A DNA stretch of 64,000 nt from Paraburkholderia atlantica (GCF_009362785.1 NZ_WHNQ01000005.1:124001-188000), one strand, 5' to 3'; positions 48,166 through 56,463 are shown, numbered from the stretch's first letter. Notes: generated by a model not told the origin, from the sequence alone. Numbers and translations are program-made.

Positions 48166-48930
48166 ATGAGCGATCTTTACTCACCACGCGAGCGCATTGC
48201 TGCTGCAATGCGGCTTCACGTCACATTGAAAGAGTGTCTTGGCCGGGCGACGTGGACGCCGGTCGAAGGCGCGCTCATGATGTCAGGCGTTCTTGCGCCC
48301 GAGGGGTGTGAAGAGATGCCGGACGGCGGGGTGGGGCTTGATGGCGAACCGCTCCCTAACGGTGGGCATAGGCGCTTCCACGGCGCACGCCGAATCATGC
48401 GCGAATGGCACGAGTGGGCCAGCGAGCAGGAGGGAAACGGAGGGACTACTCCAACGAAGATGACGCCGCACCAGTTCATCGATTGGTTTGAGCGCGAAGA
48501 GATCGAGACGGAGTGGTTGACGTTGTTCATCGATGTCATCGTCGGCAAGCCGGCTTCTGGACAGGTCGACTTCATCCCATCGCAAGTTGTCGAATACGCC
48601 GCGCAGTCGATGGCGATGATTGATTCGATGCGTGCGGTGCTAGGTGGTGTCCCTGCGAATACATTGCCTGCACTTGTACCCGAAGTTCCGGCCAGTCCCC
48701 GGAAGTCGGCAGCGCGCGTCCCGATGCCGATTCCCGAGAATCGGGACCTCCTCTCTACCGACGAGTTTGCGGCAGTGATGGCCGTTGATCCCCAATCCAT
48801 TCGCAAGCGGTATTCCAGTGAGGGAAGTTACCACGGCGTTCGGCCGGTCAAACTGGCGAACCGCCGGGTGCTCTGGCCGGTTGATGCGGTGAGGCAGTTG
48901 CGCAATGGCGGTATCGTCGGCAGGGAGTGA
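48166..48930 (+). CDS. Unknown protein with C-terminal HTH, mobile-element type
   Basis: 254 aa from ATG 48166 (MSDLYSPRERIAAAMRLHV). The N-terminal ~180 residues are not recognised (contains TPHQFIDWFEREEIETEWL). The C-terminal ~60 residues, LLSTDEFAAVMAVDPQSIRKRYSSEGSYHGVRPVKLANRRVLWPVDAV, read as an excisionase/MerR-like winged HTH. It is the first gene after the tRNA terminator. Codon use is less GC-biased than in the genes to the left. Function unknown, perhaps a regulator of the element. Confidence 0.75.
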   Translation: MSDLYSPRERIAAAMRLHVTLKECLGRATWTPVEGALMMSGVLAPEGCEEMPDGGVGLDGEPLPNGGHRRFHGARRIMREWHEWASEQEGNGGTTPTKMTPHQFIDWFEREEIETEWLTLFIDVIVGKPASGQVDFIPSQVVEYAAQSMAMIDSMRAVLGGVPANTLPALVPEVPASPRKSAARVPMPIPENRDLLSTDEFAAVMAVDPQSIRKRYSSEGSYHGVRPVKLANRRVLWPVDAVRQLRNGGIVGRE

Positions 48931-48958
48931 GACGCTCGTCGTGGTCCGATAGTCTCGT

Positions 48959-49834
48959 TTAGATTGGTGCGTCCGGCGCGTGCTCCCCATCCAGTCCATT
49001 GATGGCGGCATTCCGGATTAATCGCTCGATTATCTGCCGTCTTGTCATGCCATACTGCGCAACCAAACCCTCCAGTTGGTCGCGGACCTCTTCAGATAAG
49101 GCAAAATTGCTTTGCTTCTTATCCTTGAGGTTGGCTCTTGCCTGTTGCCGTTTTAATTCCTGCTTGATTTTTTCGATATGGAATTGCCTTTCTTCAAGGC
49201 TGAATTCCTTGGTGTCGAGAAAAAATAAAATATCGTCAAGTTTGGAAAACCTTGCACTTGCTTGCAGGGAGCGGCCATGCTCTTTCTGATACCAGTCCCA
49301 TGCAGCCTCGCATTTTTGCTTTTCTTTTCCATTCTTGAACCAAATGTAATGCCTGTCTAGTTCAAGGTGATGATTCCAGTCCGATTTTAACCGCGCCAGT
49401 CTCCGTTGCTTGTCCGTGATTGGAATATCCCATGAATCAATAAGTGCGACAATCGCTTCCCTTTGGTTCAGTCCCGGTGGACATTCGGAGCGAGGCGTTT
49501 CGTATTTCTTATCGATCTCATGTATTAGCCAATTAACCTGTCTACCGCGTTTCTCGATCCATTGGAGGTCGTCTGCACTCAAGAGCTGGGTTGTTTTCTG
49601 GTCGCTCAGAGTATTCGCGAGCCCACAGCGACGTACGATAGCGGCCATGTCTTGATACATGGCTTGCATGCCGAATTTGTCGTCATCAAGTCCCGTCAGT
49701 CCTAACCGCTGTTCACGGTCGATATCCCTTAGGACCATCCATAGCCACGCCACCGTTCTGTCGTCAAGCGTCCAGTCGGGAAGCTCGCGCCCAAGTGGCG
49801 TGCGCCTCGAGTCATTGAAAATTGTTATCGTCAT
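48959..49834 (-). CDS. Unknown protein with RHH-like C-terminus
   Basis: 291 aa. No recognised enzyme motif. The central part is very helical and charged (FSLEERQFHIEKIKQELKRQQARANLKDKK, a likely coiled coil). The last ~45 residues (FALSEEVRDQLEGLVAQYGMTRRQIIERLIRNAAIN) match the ribbon-helix-helix pattern, so DNA binding is plausible. Its base composition (AT-rich codons) differs clearly from the core genes. Convergent with the gene at 48166. Confidence 0.75.
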   Translation of the reverse strand: MTITIFNDSRRTPLGRELPDWTLDDRTVAWLWMVLRDIDREQRLGLTGLDDDKFGMQAMYQDMAAIVRRCGLANTLSDQKTTQLLSADDLQWIEKRGRQVNWLIHEIDKKYETPRSECPPGLNQREAIVALIDSWDIPITDKQRRLARLKSDWNHHLELDRHYIWFKNGKEKQKCEAAWDWYQKEHGRSLQASARFSKLDDILFFLDTKEFSLEERQFHIEKIKQELKRQQARANLKDKKQSNFALSEEVRDQLEGLVAQYGMTRRQIIERLIRNAAINGLDGEHAPDAPI

Positions 49835-49992
49835 TAAATTTTAGTTTATAAAATCAATGGATCGGCTCGTGCTTTCGACAAGAAATACATTGCTGAATAT
49901 ATCGTAAATGTAGCTCGAATACATCAGATCCTATATGAGAAATATCCCGGAAATATACTGGAAATACATAGACGAAGCTTCGTGCATCACCT

Positions 49993-50328
49993 ATGCTACT
50001 GGCGGTTTTTGTGGCGTCCGCACGGGAAGTTGGCACCGATGCAGCTCTGGTTGAAGCCGTCGGAAGATACACCGTCGTGCACGAGGAATGCCAGCGTCCA
50101 GTAAAAAATCATCGTTCCCCCGGATGGTCTGAGTTGACTTGGCAGGAGCGATGCCAGCCTGACTCACAACAGCCCGCTGCGGGCCAGCGCCGATTCACCA
50201 TCTACAAGTACATTGCCGGAGGCACTTTCCCGAAGGTTGTTCTACTGGGTGATGACCGCGTAGCCTAGGTCGAGCAGGAAATTCGGGATTGGATCATCGA
50301 GCGCATCGAAGCGTGCGATGGCGCGTAA
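49993..50328 (+). pseudogene. AlpA-family regulator interrupted by an amber codon
   Basis: In one frame the sequence reads RFTIYKYIAGGTFPKVVLLGDDRVA, then TAG at 50266-50268, then VEQEIRDWIIERIEACDGA and TAA at 50326. The AlpA/excisionase pattern (R-x-TIYKxIAxGxFPK-LG, then W-x-E-x-EI-x-DWI-x-R) fits with the Trp codon before VEQE mutated TGG to TAG. The N-terminal ~55 codons do not resemble AlpA. Either a pseudogene or a truncated 91-aa product with the recognition wing missing. AlpA activates integrase or excision genes in satellites and islands. Confidence 0.65.
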
Positions 50329-50739
50329 TTGGGTGGCAGCCCAAGCCACGATCGGAAAGGGGCACCCCTTTCCGATTCAATTTATGCCGCGTCAGAAAAA
50401 TAAATACCCATACGAAAGCAACACAAAAATCAGGCAATTGCAGGGTATTCGCTGCAAGACTGTCGGAGAAAGGCTTTCTTATTCGTCGCCGTCATCGTTG
50501 CTTCTTATGGAATTAGATAAGAAAGATTAATTTAAATGAGATGGTTTAAATAACAATATTCAGTAAGAGATCGATATTTCAAGGTAAGTGAAACCCTCAA
50601 TGCCTGGTCGATGGGGTAATGACCAAAGAACATTCCACAGAAAACCAGAGATGAAGATGGCGTAGGCACAATGCCTACGCTCTATCGATAAATTCATATC
50701 GGCATGGCCTATAAGCTGAACTACAACCGGAGATTCAGC
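50329..50739. other. AT-rich intergenic region
   Basis: About 410 bp of AT-rich DNA between the AlpA remnant and the Gp2-like gene. It has the hairpin at 50351-50376; the 70-codon frames inside it have no ribosome site. Composition is markedly different from the flanking chromosome. Confidence 0.45.
50351..50376 (+). terminator. Hairpin after the AlpA remnant
   Basis: ATCGGAAAGGGG and CCCCTTTCCGAT with a 2-base loop form a perfect 12-bp inverted repeat, 20 bases after the pseudogene's final stop, followed by TCAATTT. Confidence 0.7.
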
Positions 50740-51297
50740 ATGAATGGAGAACACAAGACAAATCGACTTGAAGATCGAGGTATTGAACTGGAGAGGCGAG
50801 CGTACGAGAGACGATCCCGATACCTGATTCTCTTCCTGACTCTTAACTACAAGCCCGAGTACCGCGAGGATATAACGATTGACGACTTACGTCGTCATCG
50901 CAACAGACTCTTTAAAAATATCGAATGCAACGAGTTGCTATCAGGTATCAACGCTTATATCTGGAAAATGGAAGAGGGTCCAACGTCTGGTCTGCACATC
51001 CACTTGCTCATTTTTTACTCAGGCAATCATCGAGCGGACATTCACATCGCGCAGCGTATCGGGGAATACTGGGAGAGGGTCGTGACCCGTGGGTTGGGTG
51101 CTTACTGGTCGAGCAACGGTGAGAAGGATCGCCTGGCTGAGCGTGGACTGGATATCGGCGTAGGTCGGATTGACCGTAACGATACGAGGGGACGAGAAGC
51201 GATCAGAACGATCATTCGATATCTGGCGCGGTCAGGGCAGGAGATGGATGATCGTCCTTGGCATGGACGCACGTTTGGTACGTCGCGGCTGGATTGA
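50740..51297 (+). CDS. Inovirus Gp2/YagK-YfjJ-like protein with HxH motif
   Basis: 185 aa from ATG 50740 (CGGAG seven bases upstream); ATG 50704 is the alternative. The core has LILFLTLNYKPEY, YIWKMEEGPTSGLHIHLLIFYSG and IAQRIGEYWERV, the pattern of inovirus-type Gp2 and P4-satellite YfjJ proteins, with HIH as in HUH-type rolling-circle relaxases. The first HUH-like block and tyrosine cannot be confirmed by eye. Its placement beside an AlpA remnant fits a satellite or island core. Interaction with DNA replication is inferred. Confidence 0.7.
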   Translation: MNGEHKTNRLEDRGIELERRAYERRSRYLILFLTLNYKPEYREDITIDDLRRHRNRLFKNIECNELLSGINAYIWKMEEGPTSGLHIHLLIFYSGNHRADIHIAQRIGEYWERVVTRGLGAYWSSNGEKDRLAERGLDIGVGRIDRNDTRGREAIRTIIRYLARSGQEMDDRPWHGRTFGTSRLD

Positions 51298-51619
51298 GCG
51301 CTCTCGGTGGTCGTGCCAGTGGCGTCGCACGGAGGTGAGGTGGAAGGTGGTGGTGAAGCGGTCTTCATATTTGTGATCGCAACCATGTGCCGGCTTGAAC
51401 GCCGATTAGCCAGCCAGTGAGGATTGGCAGCGTTCAAGCCGGGCACTTTCCAGTCATAGACTGCTAACAAAACGCGACGAGCTGAGAAAATATGTGCATT
51501 GCATAAGTCGCGTCGGCTAGGAAATGGCGGTCGGGGCTTTGGCTGATAGAATCAAACGGATACAAGCGATGCTCTTGAACTTGCGGGCAGGCTGCTATAT
51601 CCGAAACAACGAATTAAAA
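51298..51619. other. Intergenic region with inverted repeat
   Basis: 322 bp containing the 16-17-bp inverted repeat listed separately (51387-51446). No gene is supported. Confidence 0.45.
51387..51446. repeat. Long inverted repeat (16/17-bp arms)
   Basis: GTGCCGGCTTGAACGC at 51387-51402 and GCGTTCAAGCCGGGCAC at 51430-51446 pair except for one extra base, around a 27-base spacer. No T tract follows, so a terminator, an operator pair, or a recombination/attachment element remain possible. Confidence 0.65.
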
Positions 51620-51841
51620 ATGGACATTCGCATGACGAACCGAACTGTAGAGAACTTTGCTATCGATCTGGATATGACGCCTCAAGCGCTTCTGGATCTG
51701 CTCAAATCGGCGGAAGTCGCAAAAGAGTCATTCGAAGATCACCTCACTGACGCCGACAAACAGCAACTGCGCGACTATCTCATCAAGACGCGCACGTCTT
51801 CGGGTGTCGTCAACGCACCAAAGCTCACACGCGTTTCCTGA
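51620..51841 (+). CDS. Small protein with IF2-N-like domain
   Basis: 73 aa from ATG 51620 (ATG 51632 is also possible). The sequence TVENFAIDLDMTPQALLDLLKSAEVAKESFEDHLTDADKQQLRDYLIKTR follows the helical IF2_N pattern found in translation initiation factor 2 and in RNA-associated small proteins. No GTPase part follows. Alone on the strand. Function unknown; nucleic-acid binding is a guess. Confidence 0.65.
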   Translation: MDIRMTNRTVENFAIDLDMTPQALLDLLKSAEVAKESFEDHLTDADKQQLRDYLIKTRTSSGVVNAPKLTRVS

Positions 51842-51921
51842 GCATGTGATTTGAATTTCGCTACGAATGCGCTAGTCGTTGTAGATCTACGATAAATTCA
51901 ACTGAATCAACGCACAGATCG

Positions 51922-52845
51922 ATGGGAGAGGGAGTGGCTTCGAGCAACAGAATCAATCACGCCTTGCACGCTCCCAATTGGAGCTATGACGCAGCTAACC
52001 GCGTGCGGCCTACGAGTCCCGACATGGTGCTTCCCTCGGAATATACAGCGGACATGGAGGATAGACTCTATTGCCCTGAATGTTTTACACCGATCTCCCG
52101 TTCGCCGAAAGACAAGGATCACTTTTCGAATGGTCGCGCGTGCTGTTTCATGCACCGCTTGACTTACCGCGCGATTCCTTGCTCACTTCGCACGCCGCTC
52201 GCGGACGGGAAAAGATATCTGACGGAAGAGGATGCCAAGCAGGCTATCGCGAGTGACCAGCTCGCGATTGTCAATTCCTTTATGAAAGACCGACCGCATA
52301 AACCGGATGGGGACGCCGAGCCGTATGGGCAAAGTGCTGTCGAAGATGAAGATGGGCCAGTTGCGGAAGTTCCCATCGGAAGGCATCGGGGCGAAACGTT
52401 CGCACTTCCGAGCAGGATCACGACCATCGCGGGGCTGTGCCGACGCTTCGATCTCAACCTCTACAAGTACTTTGTGCTTCCCGGTACCGATGTTGCTCGG
52501 AAACTAACCGACATCCTGATCGATATCGCGACAGTTACGGAAGAATGCGATATTCCTCGCCTTTATTACGGAACCATCCTGCGTTCTTGGAATGCCGGGA
52601 TTCACCCGAAGCCGACCAACATCCGCATGACAAGGTTGCGGGCTCATCCCGATGTCGCGGATTTCACTATCAAGGTAGCAGCGGGTGAGCAGGAAGATAA
52701 GGGCATCAACGACGAATCAGCAGACCGGATCGTGCTCTTCTGGGGAAGAGTCACATCGAATGGCGTTGGATTGGCAGTCTCAGGTTTGGGATGGGGCGAG
52801 TTCGCATTGCTCGCCGAGAAATATCAGAAGTTCCTCACCGTCTAG
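51922..52845 (+). CDS. Unknown protein with a zinc-ribbon-like motif
   Basis: 307 aa. Near the N-terminus are LYCPECFTPISRSPKDKDHFSNGRACCFMHRL, with Cys-x2-Cys and Cys-Cys-x2-His spacing that suggests a zinc site. The remainder (TTIAGLCRRFDLNLYKYFVLPGTDVARKLTDILIDI; GVGLAVSGLGWGEFALLAEKY) is not recognised. ATG 51922 lacks a good ribosome site, so the true start is uncertain. It is followed 103 bases later by another unknown gene on the same strand. Confidence 0.65.
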   Translation: MGEGVASSNRINHALHAPNWSYDAANRVRPTSPDMVLPSEYTADMEDRLYCPECFTPISRSPKDKDHFSNGRACCFMHRLTYRAIPCSLRTPLADGKRYLTEEDAKQAIASDQLAIVNSFMKDRPHKPDGDAEPYGQSAVEDEDGPVAEVPIGRHRGETFALPSRITTIAGLCRRFDLNLYKYFVLPGTDVARKLTDILIDIATVTEECDIPRLYYGTILRSWNAGIHPKPTNIRMTRLRAHPDVADFTIKVAAGEQEDKGINDESADRIVLFWGRVTSNGVGLAVSGLGWGEFALLAEKYQKFLTV

Positions 52846-52948
52846 ACCGGCTGTCGGACCCGCTATGAACTGTGGGACTGAACGCACGTGACAGTGCTGG
52901 CCCGATAGCGGCATTTTACGAACCTGAGAAACCGCAGGCGTTTCGACT

Positions 52949-53374
52949 ATGGACCTAGACACGATTACCATCAGCCTCGATCAACGAACGCTGGCTTTGT
53001 ACGGCGTTGGTCATGCGGACTATGCCAAGAAGCTAATTGATGCACTGCGGGGCACCGTCGCAACTGATCGCCATATCCTCATCGTTGCGGGCTCCGGCGC
53101 GGATGATGATCGCGAATACGACGACGCAGTACTCATGGTCACAGGGGATGGGGTTGATGCAGGAAGGATCCGGAAGGTGGCCGCCGAAGTGTGGGCCAGT
53201 CTCCCCAAGACTGTGACGATTGGTGACACGACTTGCTGCATCACGCAGAACACGGCAGAGCCGCAAATCTTCGCGGTCACCGTTCAGACGCGCCCGGACT
53301 ACCCGCTGTTTTCCGGACCGTGGACTGCGGTTCGTTACTGGTTGCGTCGCAGTCGGGCGCAGGGCGTGGCGTAA
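52949..53374 (+). CDS. Unknown 141-aa protein
   Basis: Mixed alpha/beta protein (MDLDTITISLDQRTLALYGVGHADYAKKLIDAL) with two acidic clusters (GADDDREYDD). No signal peptide, TM or recognised motif. The basic C-terminus is RYWLRRSRAQG. It is in series with the genes at 51922 and 53493, but the gaps of 100 bp or more do not prove an operon. Confidence 0.6.
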   Translation: MDLDTITISLDQRTLALYGVGHADYAKKLIDALRGTVATDRHILIVAGSGADDDREYDDAVLMVTGDGVDAGRIRKVAAEVWASLPKTVTIGDTTCCITQNTAEPQIFAVTVQTRPDYPLFSGPWTAVRYWLRRSRAQGVA

Positions 53375-53492
53375 GAGCGAGCTTGATGTCACGCCGTTCT
53401 CCAAGATAATTGCGCCGCGTCGGTAGCGCGGAGTGATGTGCGTATACGTCGGGGTACGATGGCGCGCATTGGATCTCGCTTTCAGGATAAAT

Positions 53493-54176
53493 ATGCCGCT
53501 CGTTGCAGATCGCAGGGATTTCGTGGCGCCGGGTATCTGCTGCGCACGGCCCGACGGCAATGGCCGCCGCCATGGATTTCCAACCGATACCGCCTACATC
53601 CTCGTGGACGAAGCGGGGAACGAATATCCGTTTGGACCGAGCTGCGTTCACCAGCTGGGCTATCCCGTTGATCTACGCGGTATTCCGGACTTTACGGCGC
53701 GCGATGGCGAACTCGCGTCGGGCGCTGGGCATCATGGCGGCGGTCCGGGCCACGGCGGCGATGCCAGTGCCGATGCGGCGGCAAGAGACCTTGCGATCGC
53801 GAAACGCTATCTGCTGCTGCGCATGGACAAGGTCGCAAACATTCCGGGGATTGATGGGGGTGTGCGCTACGCGCCGCTTGAAGATATCTACCGGCAGTAC
53901 CGGCAGACTCGCGAGCTTGCCCCGGACAGCGTGGCGCGCATCATCGCGATCGACCGCAGCGAAAAGACGCCGGACCGTTTCCGTACAAACAACCTGCTTG
54001 ATGTGTACACCGCAGACGTGCAACTGACCCGGCAGATAGACCGTGCAACGAGCGATTCGAGAAGGGACTTCCTGACCAGTGTTCGCGACAACTTCCTTCG
54101 GGCGCGATTGAGGCTGTCGTCATCCCAGATCGCGAAGGCCGGCTTGAGGCTCCATCGGTCGGCGTTCGGCGGCTAA
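53493..54176 (+). CDS. Unknown protein with degenerate treble-clef-like N-terminus
   Basis: 227 aa from ATG 53493 (AGGATAAAT upstream). The N-terminal 50 residues have CC-x-R...GRRHGFP...YILVDEAGNEYPFGPSCVHQLGY, reminiscent of CxxC-GR-H...G-x-Y-x-FG-x-C zinc sites but with the spacing changed. A His/Gly-rich linker (GHHGGGPGHGGD) separates it from a helical C-terminal half (RQIDRATSDSRRDFLTSVRDNFLRARLRLSSSQI). Function not recognised. Confidence 0.62.
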   Translation: MPLVADRRDFVAPGICCARPDGNGRRHGFPTDTAYILVDEAGNEYPFGPSCVHQLGYPVDLRGIPDFTARDGELASGAGHHGGGPGHGGDASADAAARDLAIAKRYLLLRMDKVANIPGIDGGVRYAPLEDIYRQYRQTRELAPDSVARIIAIDRSEKTPDRFRTNNLLDVYTADVQLTRQIDRATSDSRRDFLTSVRDNFLRARLRLSSSQIAKAGLRLHRSAFGG

Positions 54177-54409
54177 TGCGGACGTTCCCGCATAGACCAT
54201 TTCCGGAGGTCACGGCGCACTCGACACGACAGGCGTCCGGATATTAATCCGCACTCCGCTACTCGCCGGGACGGAATGATCTGTAGCGCAACCCGTCTCG
54301 GTCGCCCCTGTTGTATGCGTGCGGCATATGTTGTTCTGTGGGGTTTCGCTGTTGTGTTCAACGTGTCACACTTGCGCCCACGTAAAAATTACATGGTAAG
54401 GAAGACTGC
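54177..54409. promoter_or_regulatory. Promoter region of the YejK-like / RelA-SpoT pair
   Basis: 233 bp ending in TAAGGAAGACTGC just before ATG 54410. The last 80 bases are AT-richer (GTAAAAATTACATGG). A promoter is expected here; -35/-10 boxes are not clear enough to call. A short imperfect palindrome GTGTTCAACGTGTCACAC lies at about 54355-54372. Confidence 0.45.
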
Positions 54410-55477
54410 ATGCTGGATCTGAGCTTGCTCAAGATCGACCGTCTGGCCGTTCACGACGTGCATCCGCGTGGCCACGATCAGTCGTACGTTAAACCGACGC
54501 ATCGCCCGCATCTCGTCAATTTGCCGGTCTCGGGCATGGACATGTTCAACCGCCGGTTGGCGCAGGCACTTGGGCACAAGTCGCGGGGTGTGCGGGCCGA
54601 CTTTCGGGAAACCGCCGCTGGCAGCTTTTTCCAGGATGCAGCGGGTCTGATGCATGGCGACGATCAGCAGTTCATTGATTTTTCGATGGCGGCAGCGGAT
54701 AGGCTGGCGCGGGCGCAACTGAACCGGGACTATGCTCCCAGCAAGATGATCGTGCTTGCCGGAACCGTGACCCAGCTTCAGCGGCCATTTGCCGCAGTGG
54801 TGAAGGCCGACATGCAGGACGCCCTGGGAGAAAAGACGGAGAACGGTAAAACCGTCATCGACTATCTGGAGCACATTTTCCTGACTGAGAGCCAGCGGCT
54901 GTTCAAGATCGGATTTGTCCAGCAGACGGCGGCCAAGGCGCCTGTGGCGGGCGGCTTGCACGATCCGCAGTACTACGCCGTGCACCTGTTCGATCACATC
55001 ATGACCGGCACGGAAAGCCGCAAAGCCGCGTACTATTTCTACGGGGACTTCCTCGGTGCGGATGTCTCCGCGACGGACAAGCGGTTGACCAGGGACTTTT
55101 TCGAGAAGACCAACCGCTTTCTCGATACGCTGGACATTGCACGGTCGCGAAGGATCGATCTTGGAGAGTCCCTGCGCTCGGAGTTGCGCAGCAACCTCAA
55201 CACGATCGGCGTCGCGTCGTTCGGGGAGAAGCATCTCAACAAGACCGAACAGGCTGCGTACCTCAAATACATGGAGAAGTCGGGTTTTCCCGTAAATGAG
55301 ATCACGAAGGACACCGACTATATTGCAAGCAGGCTGAAGCGGCGGCGCAAAATGGTGTTTACGTCGGGCGTCATGCTGACAAGCCCCGCGGAAGGGACGG
55401 ACTGGGTAAAGGTCGAGAATTCGGTCGATGGTTCAACCATCGTCAAAATCAAGGGTTCAATAGCAAGCGAAGAGTGA
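54410..55477 (+). CDS. YejK/NdpA-like nucleoid-associated protein
   Basis: 355 aa, the length of the 37-kDa nucleoid-associated family (E. coli YejK 335). It has the family pattern: a variable N-terminus, then AAYYFYGDFLGADVSATDKRLTRDFFEKTNRFLDTLDIA, and a C-terminal EKSGFPVNEITKDTDYIASRLKRRRKMVFTSGVMLTSP with WVKVENSVDGSTIVKIKGS. YejK binds DNA and is dispensable in housekeeping. Here it is coupled to a (p)ppGpp synthetase-like gene through a 4-base overlap, which is not a housekeeping arrangement. It is probably the regulatory or sensing partner of the next gene; that is inference. Confidence 0.8.
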   Translation: MLDLSLLKIDRLAVHDVHPRGHDQSYVKPTHRPHLVNLPVSGMDMFNRRLAQALGHKSRGVRADFRETAAGSFFQDAAGLMHGDDQQFIDFSMAAADRLARAQLNRDYAPSKMIVLAGTVTQLQRPFAAVVKADMQDALGEKTENGKTVIDYLEHIFLTESQRLFKIGFVQQTAAKAPVAGGLHDPQYYAVHLFDHIMTGTESRKAAYYFYGDFLGADVSATDKRLTRDFFEKTNRFLDTLDIARSRRIDLGESLRSELRSNLNTIGVASFGEKHLNKTEQAAYLKYMEKSGFPVNEITKDTDYIASRLKRRRKMVFTSGVMLTSPAEGTDWVKVENSVDGSTIVKIKGSIASEE

Positions 55478-56463
55478 GCGATCCCGGCTTTGAAAACTGG
55501 CTGAACGAAAGCACCCCCGCCCTGAAGGCTTGGGGTGCTTTTGTTGTTGCCAGGATCAAGGAGTTTGTCGAACTCGACGTCGGTAAGGAGCGGTACAAAT
55601 CGTTCTTCAAGATCGAGCCGTCCTATCGCGCGAAAGACGTCGCTTCGGCGCTGAAGAAACAGGCCAAGAAAAACTATCCGGACCCGCGCGTCGGCATGAC
55701 CGACCTCGTCGGTGCGCGCTTCGTCGTGCTGGTTCGGACTGACATTGAGATCGTCGAGCGGGCATTGCTGGCCTATAGCGGATGGTCGACCAGTCGGGAT
55801 CGTCATTTCCGTGACGAAGTCATTGATCATCCTTCGCTCTTTGACTACCAGTCGGTCCACTATCTGGTCCGCGCAACCGGGGAAACCGAAGTGAACGGTC
55901 TGCGTATTCCCGATGGCCTGCCGTGCGAGGTCCAGATCCGGACGTTGCTCCAGCATGCCTACGCAGAACTTGTGCACGACAATATCTACAAGCCGACCGT
56001 TCAGGTACCGTCGTCGGCCCGGCGACTCGTGGCAAGAAGCATGGCCTTGATGGAAACAACGGACGACATGTTCTGCCAGGCCTTGTACGAACTCGATCAG
56101 GTGTCTGCGACAATTTCCGACCTTGAACAGTTCGCGAACACGCTGCATGCCCGGATCTGCGGCAAGGTCGCAGATGACACCGGCAATCTGGAAGCGATGG
56201 AATTCCTTGAAACCTATCGCGACCTGTTTGCGTCATGCAATCGGGCGGAACTCGACGATTTTCTGCAAGGTGGCTATGCGCAACGCCTGCGCGAGCGGTC
56301 GGCCCGAGCCGGCCTTTTTGCCAGGCCAATAAGCGTGCTCGTTTATTGGCTCGCCCGAGAACACGATGTCGAACTGGTTGAGCGGTGGAATTTGCCGGCT
56401 TACCGGCGCGATCTGCAACTCGTCCTGGCAGACCTGGGTAAAGCGGCCGATAGCTTTTATTAG
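55474..56463 (+). CDS. RelA/SpoT-type (p)ppGpp synthetase-domain protein with C-terminal extension
   Basis: 329 aa beginning at GTG 55474, overlapping the preceding stop (GTGA). Synthetase motifs: KIEPSYRAKDVASALKKQAKK, DLVGARFVVL (77-86), FDYQSVHYLV (123-132, the G-loop Tyr and His), EVQIRTLLQHAYAELVHD (152-169). Residues about 200-329 are a helical domain not found in small alarmone synthetases I know (VSATISDLEQFANTLHARI; FLQGGYAQRLRERSARAGLFARPISVLVYWLAREHDVEL). No HD hydrolase domain. The product should be (p)ppGpp, or pyrophosphorylated tRNA as in toxSAS toxins. In an accessory region this suggests a toxin or abortive-infection effector, with the YejK-like protein as partner. Confidence 0.85.
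   Translation: MSDPGFENWLNESTPALKAWGAFVVARIKEFVELDVGKERYKSFFKIEPSYRAKDVASALKKQAKKNYPDPRVGMTDLVGARFVVLVRTDIEIVERALLAYSGWSTSRDRHFRDEVIDHPSLFDYQSVHYLVRATGETEVNGLRIPDGLPCEVQIRTLLQHAYAELVHDNIYKPTVQVPSSARRLVARSMALMETTDDMFCQALYELDQVSATISDLEQFANTLHARICGKVADDTGNLEAMEFLETYRDLFASCNRAELDDFLQGGYAQRLRERSARAGLFARPISVLVYWLAREHDVELVERWNLPAYRRDLQLVLADLGKAADSFY

Noticed and set aside
50318..50530. 70-aa frame after the AlpA remnant
   Set aside because: No ribosome site, no family, and it includes the terminator hairpin at 50351-50376.
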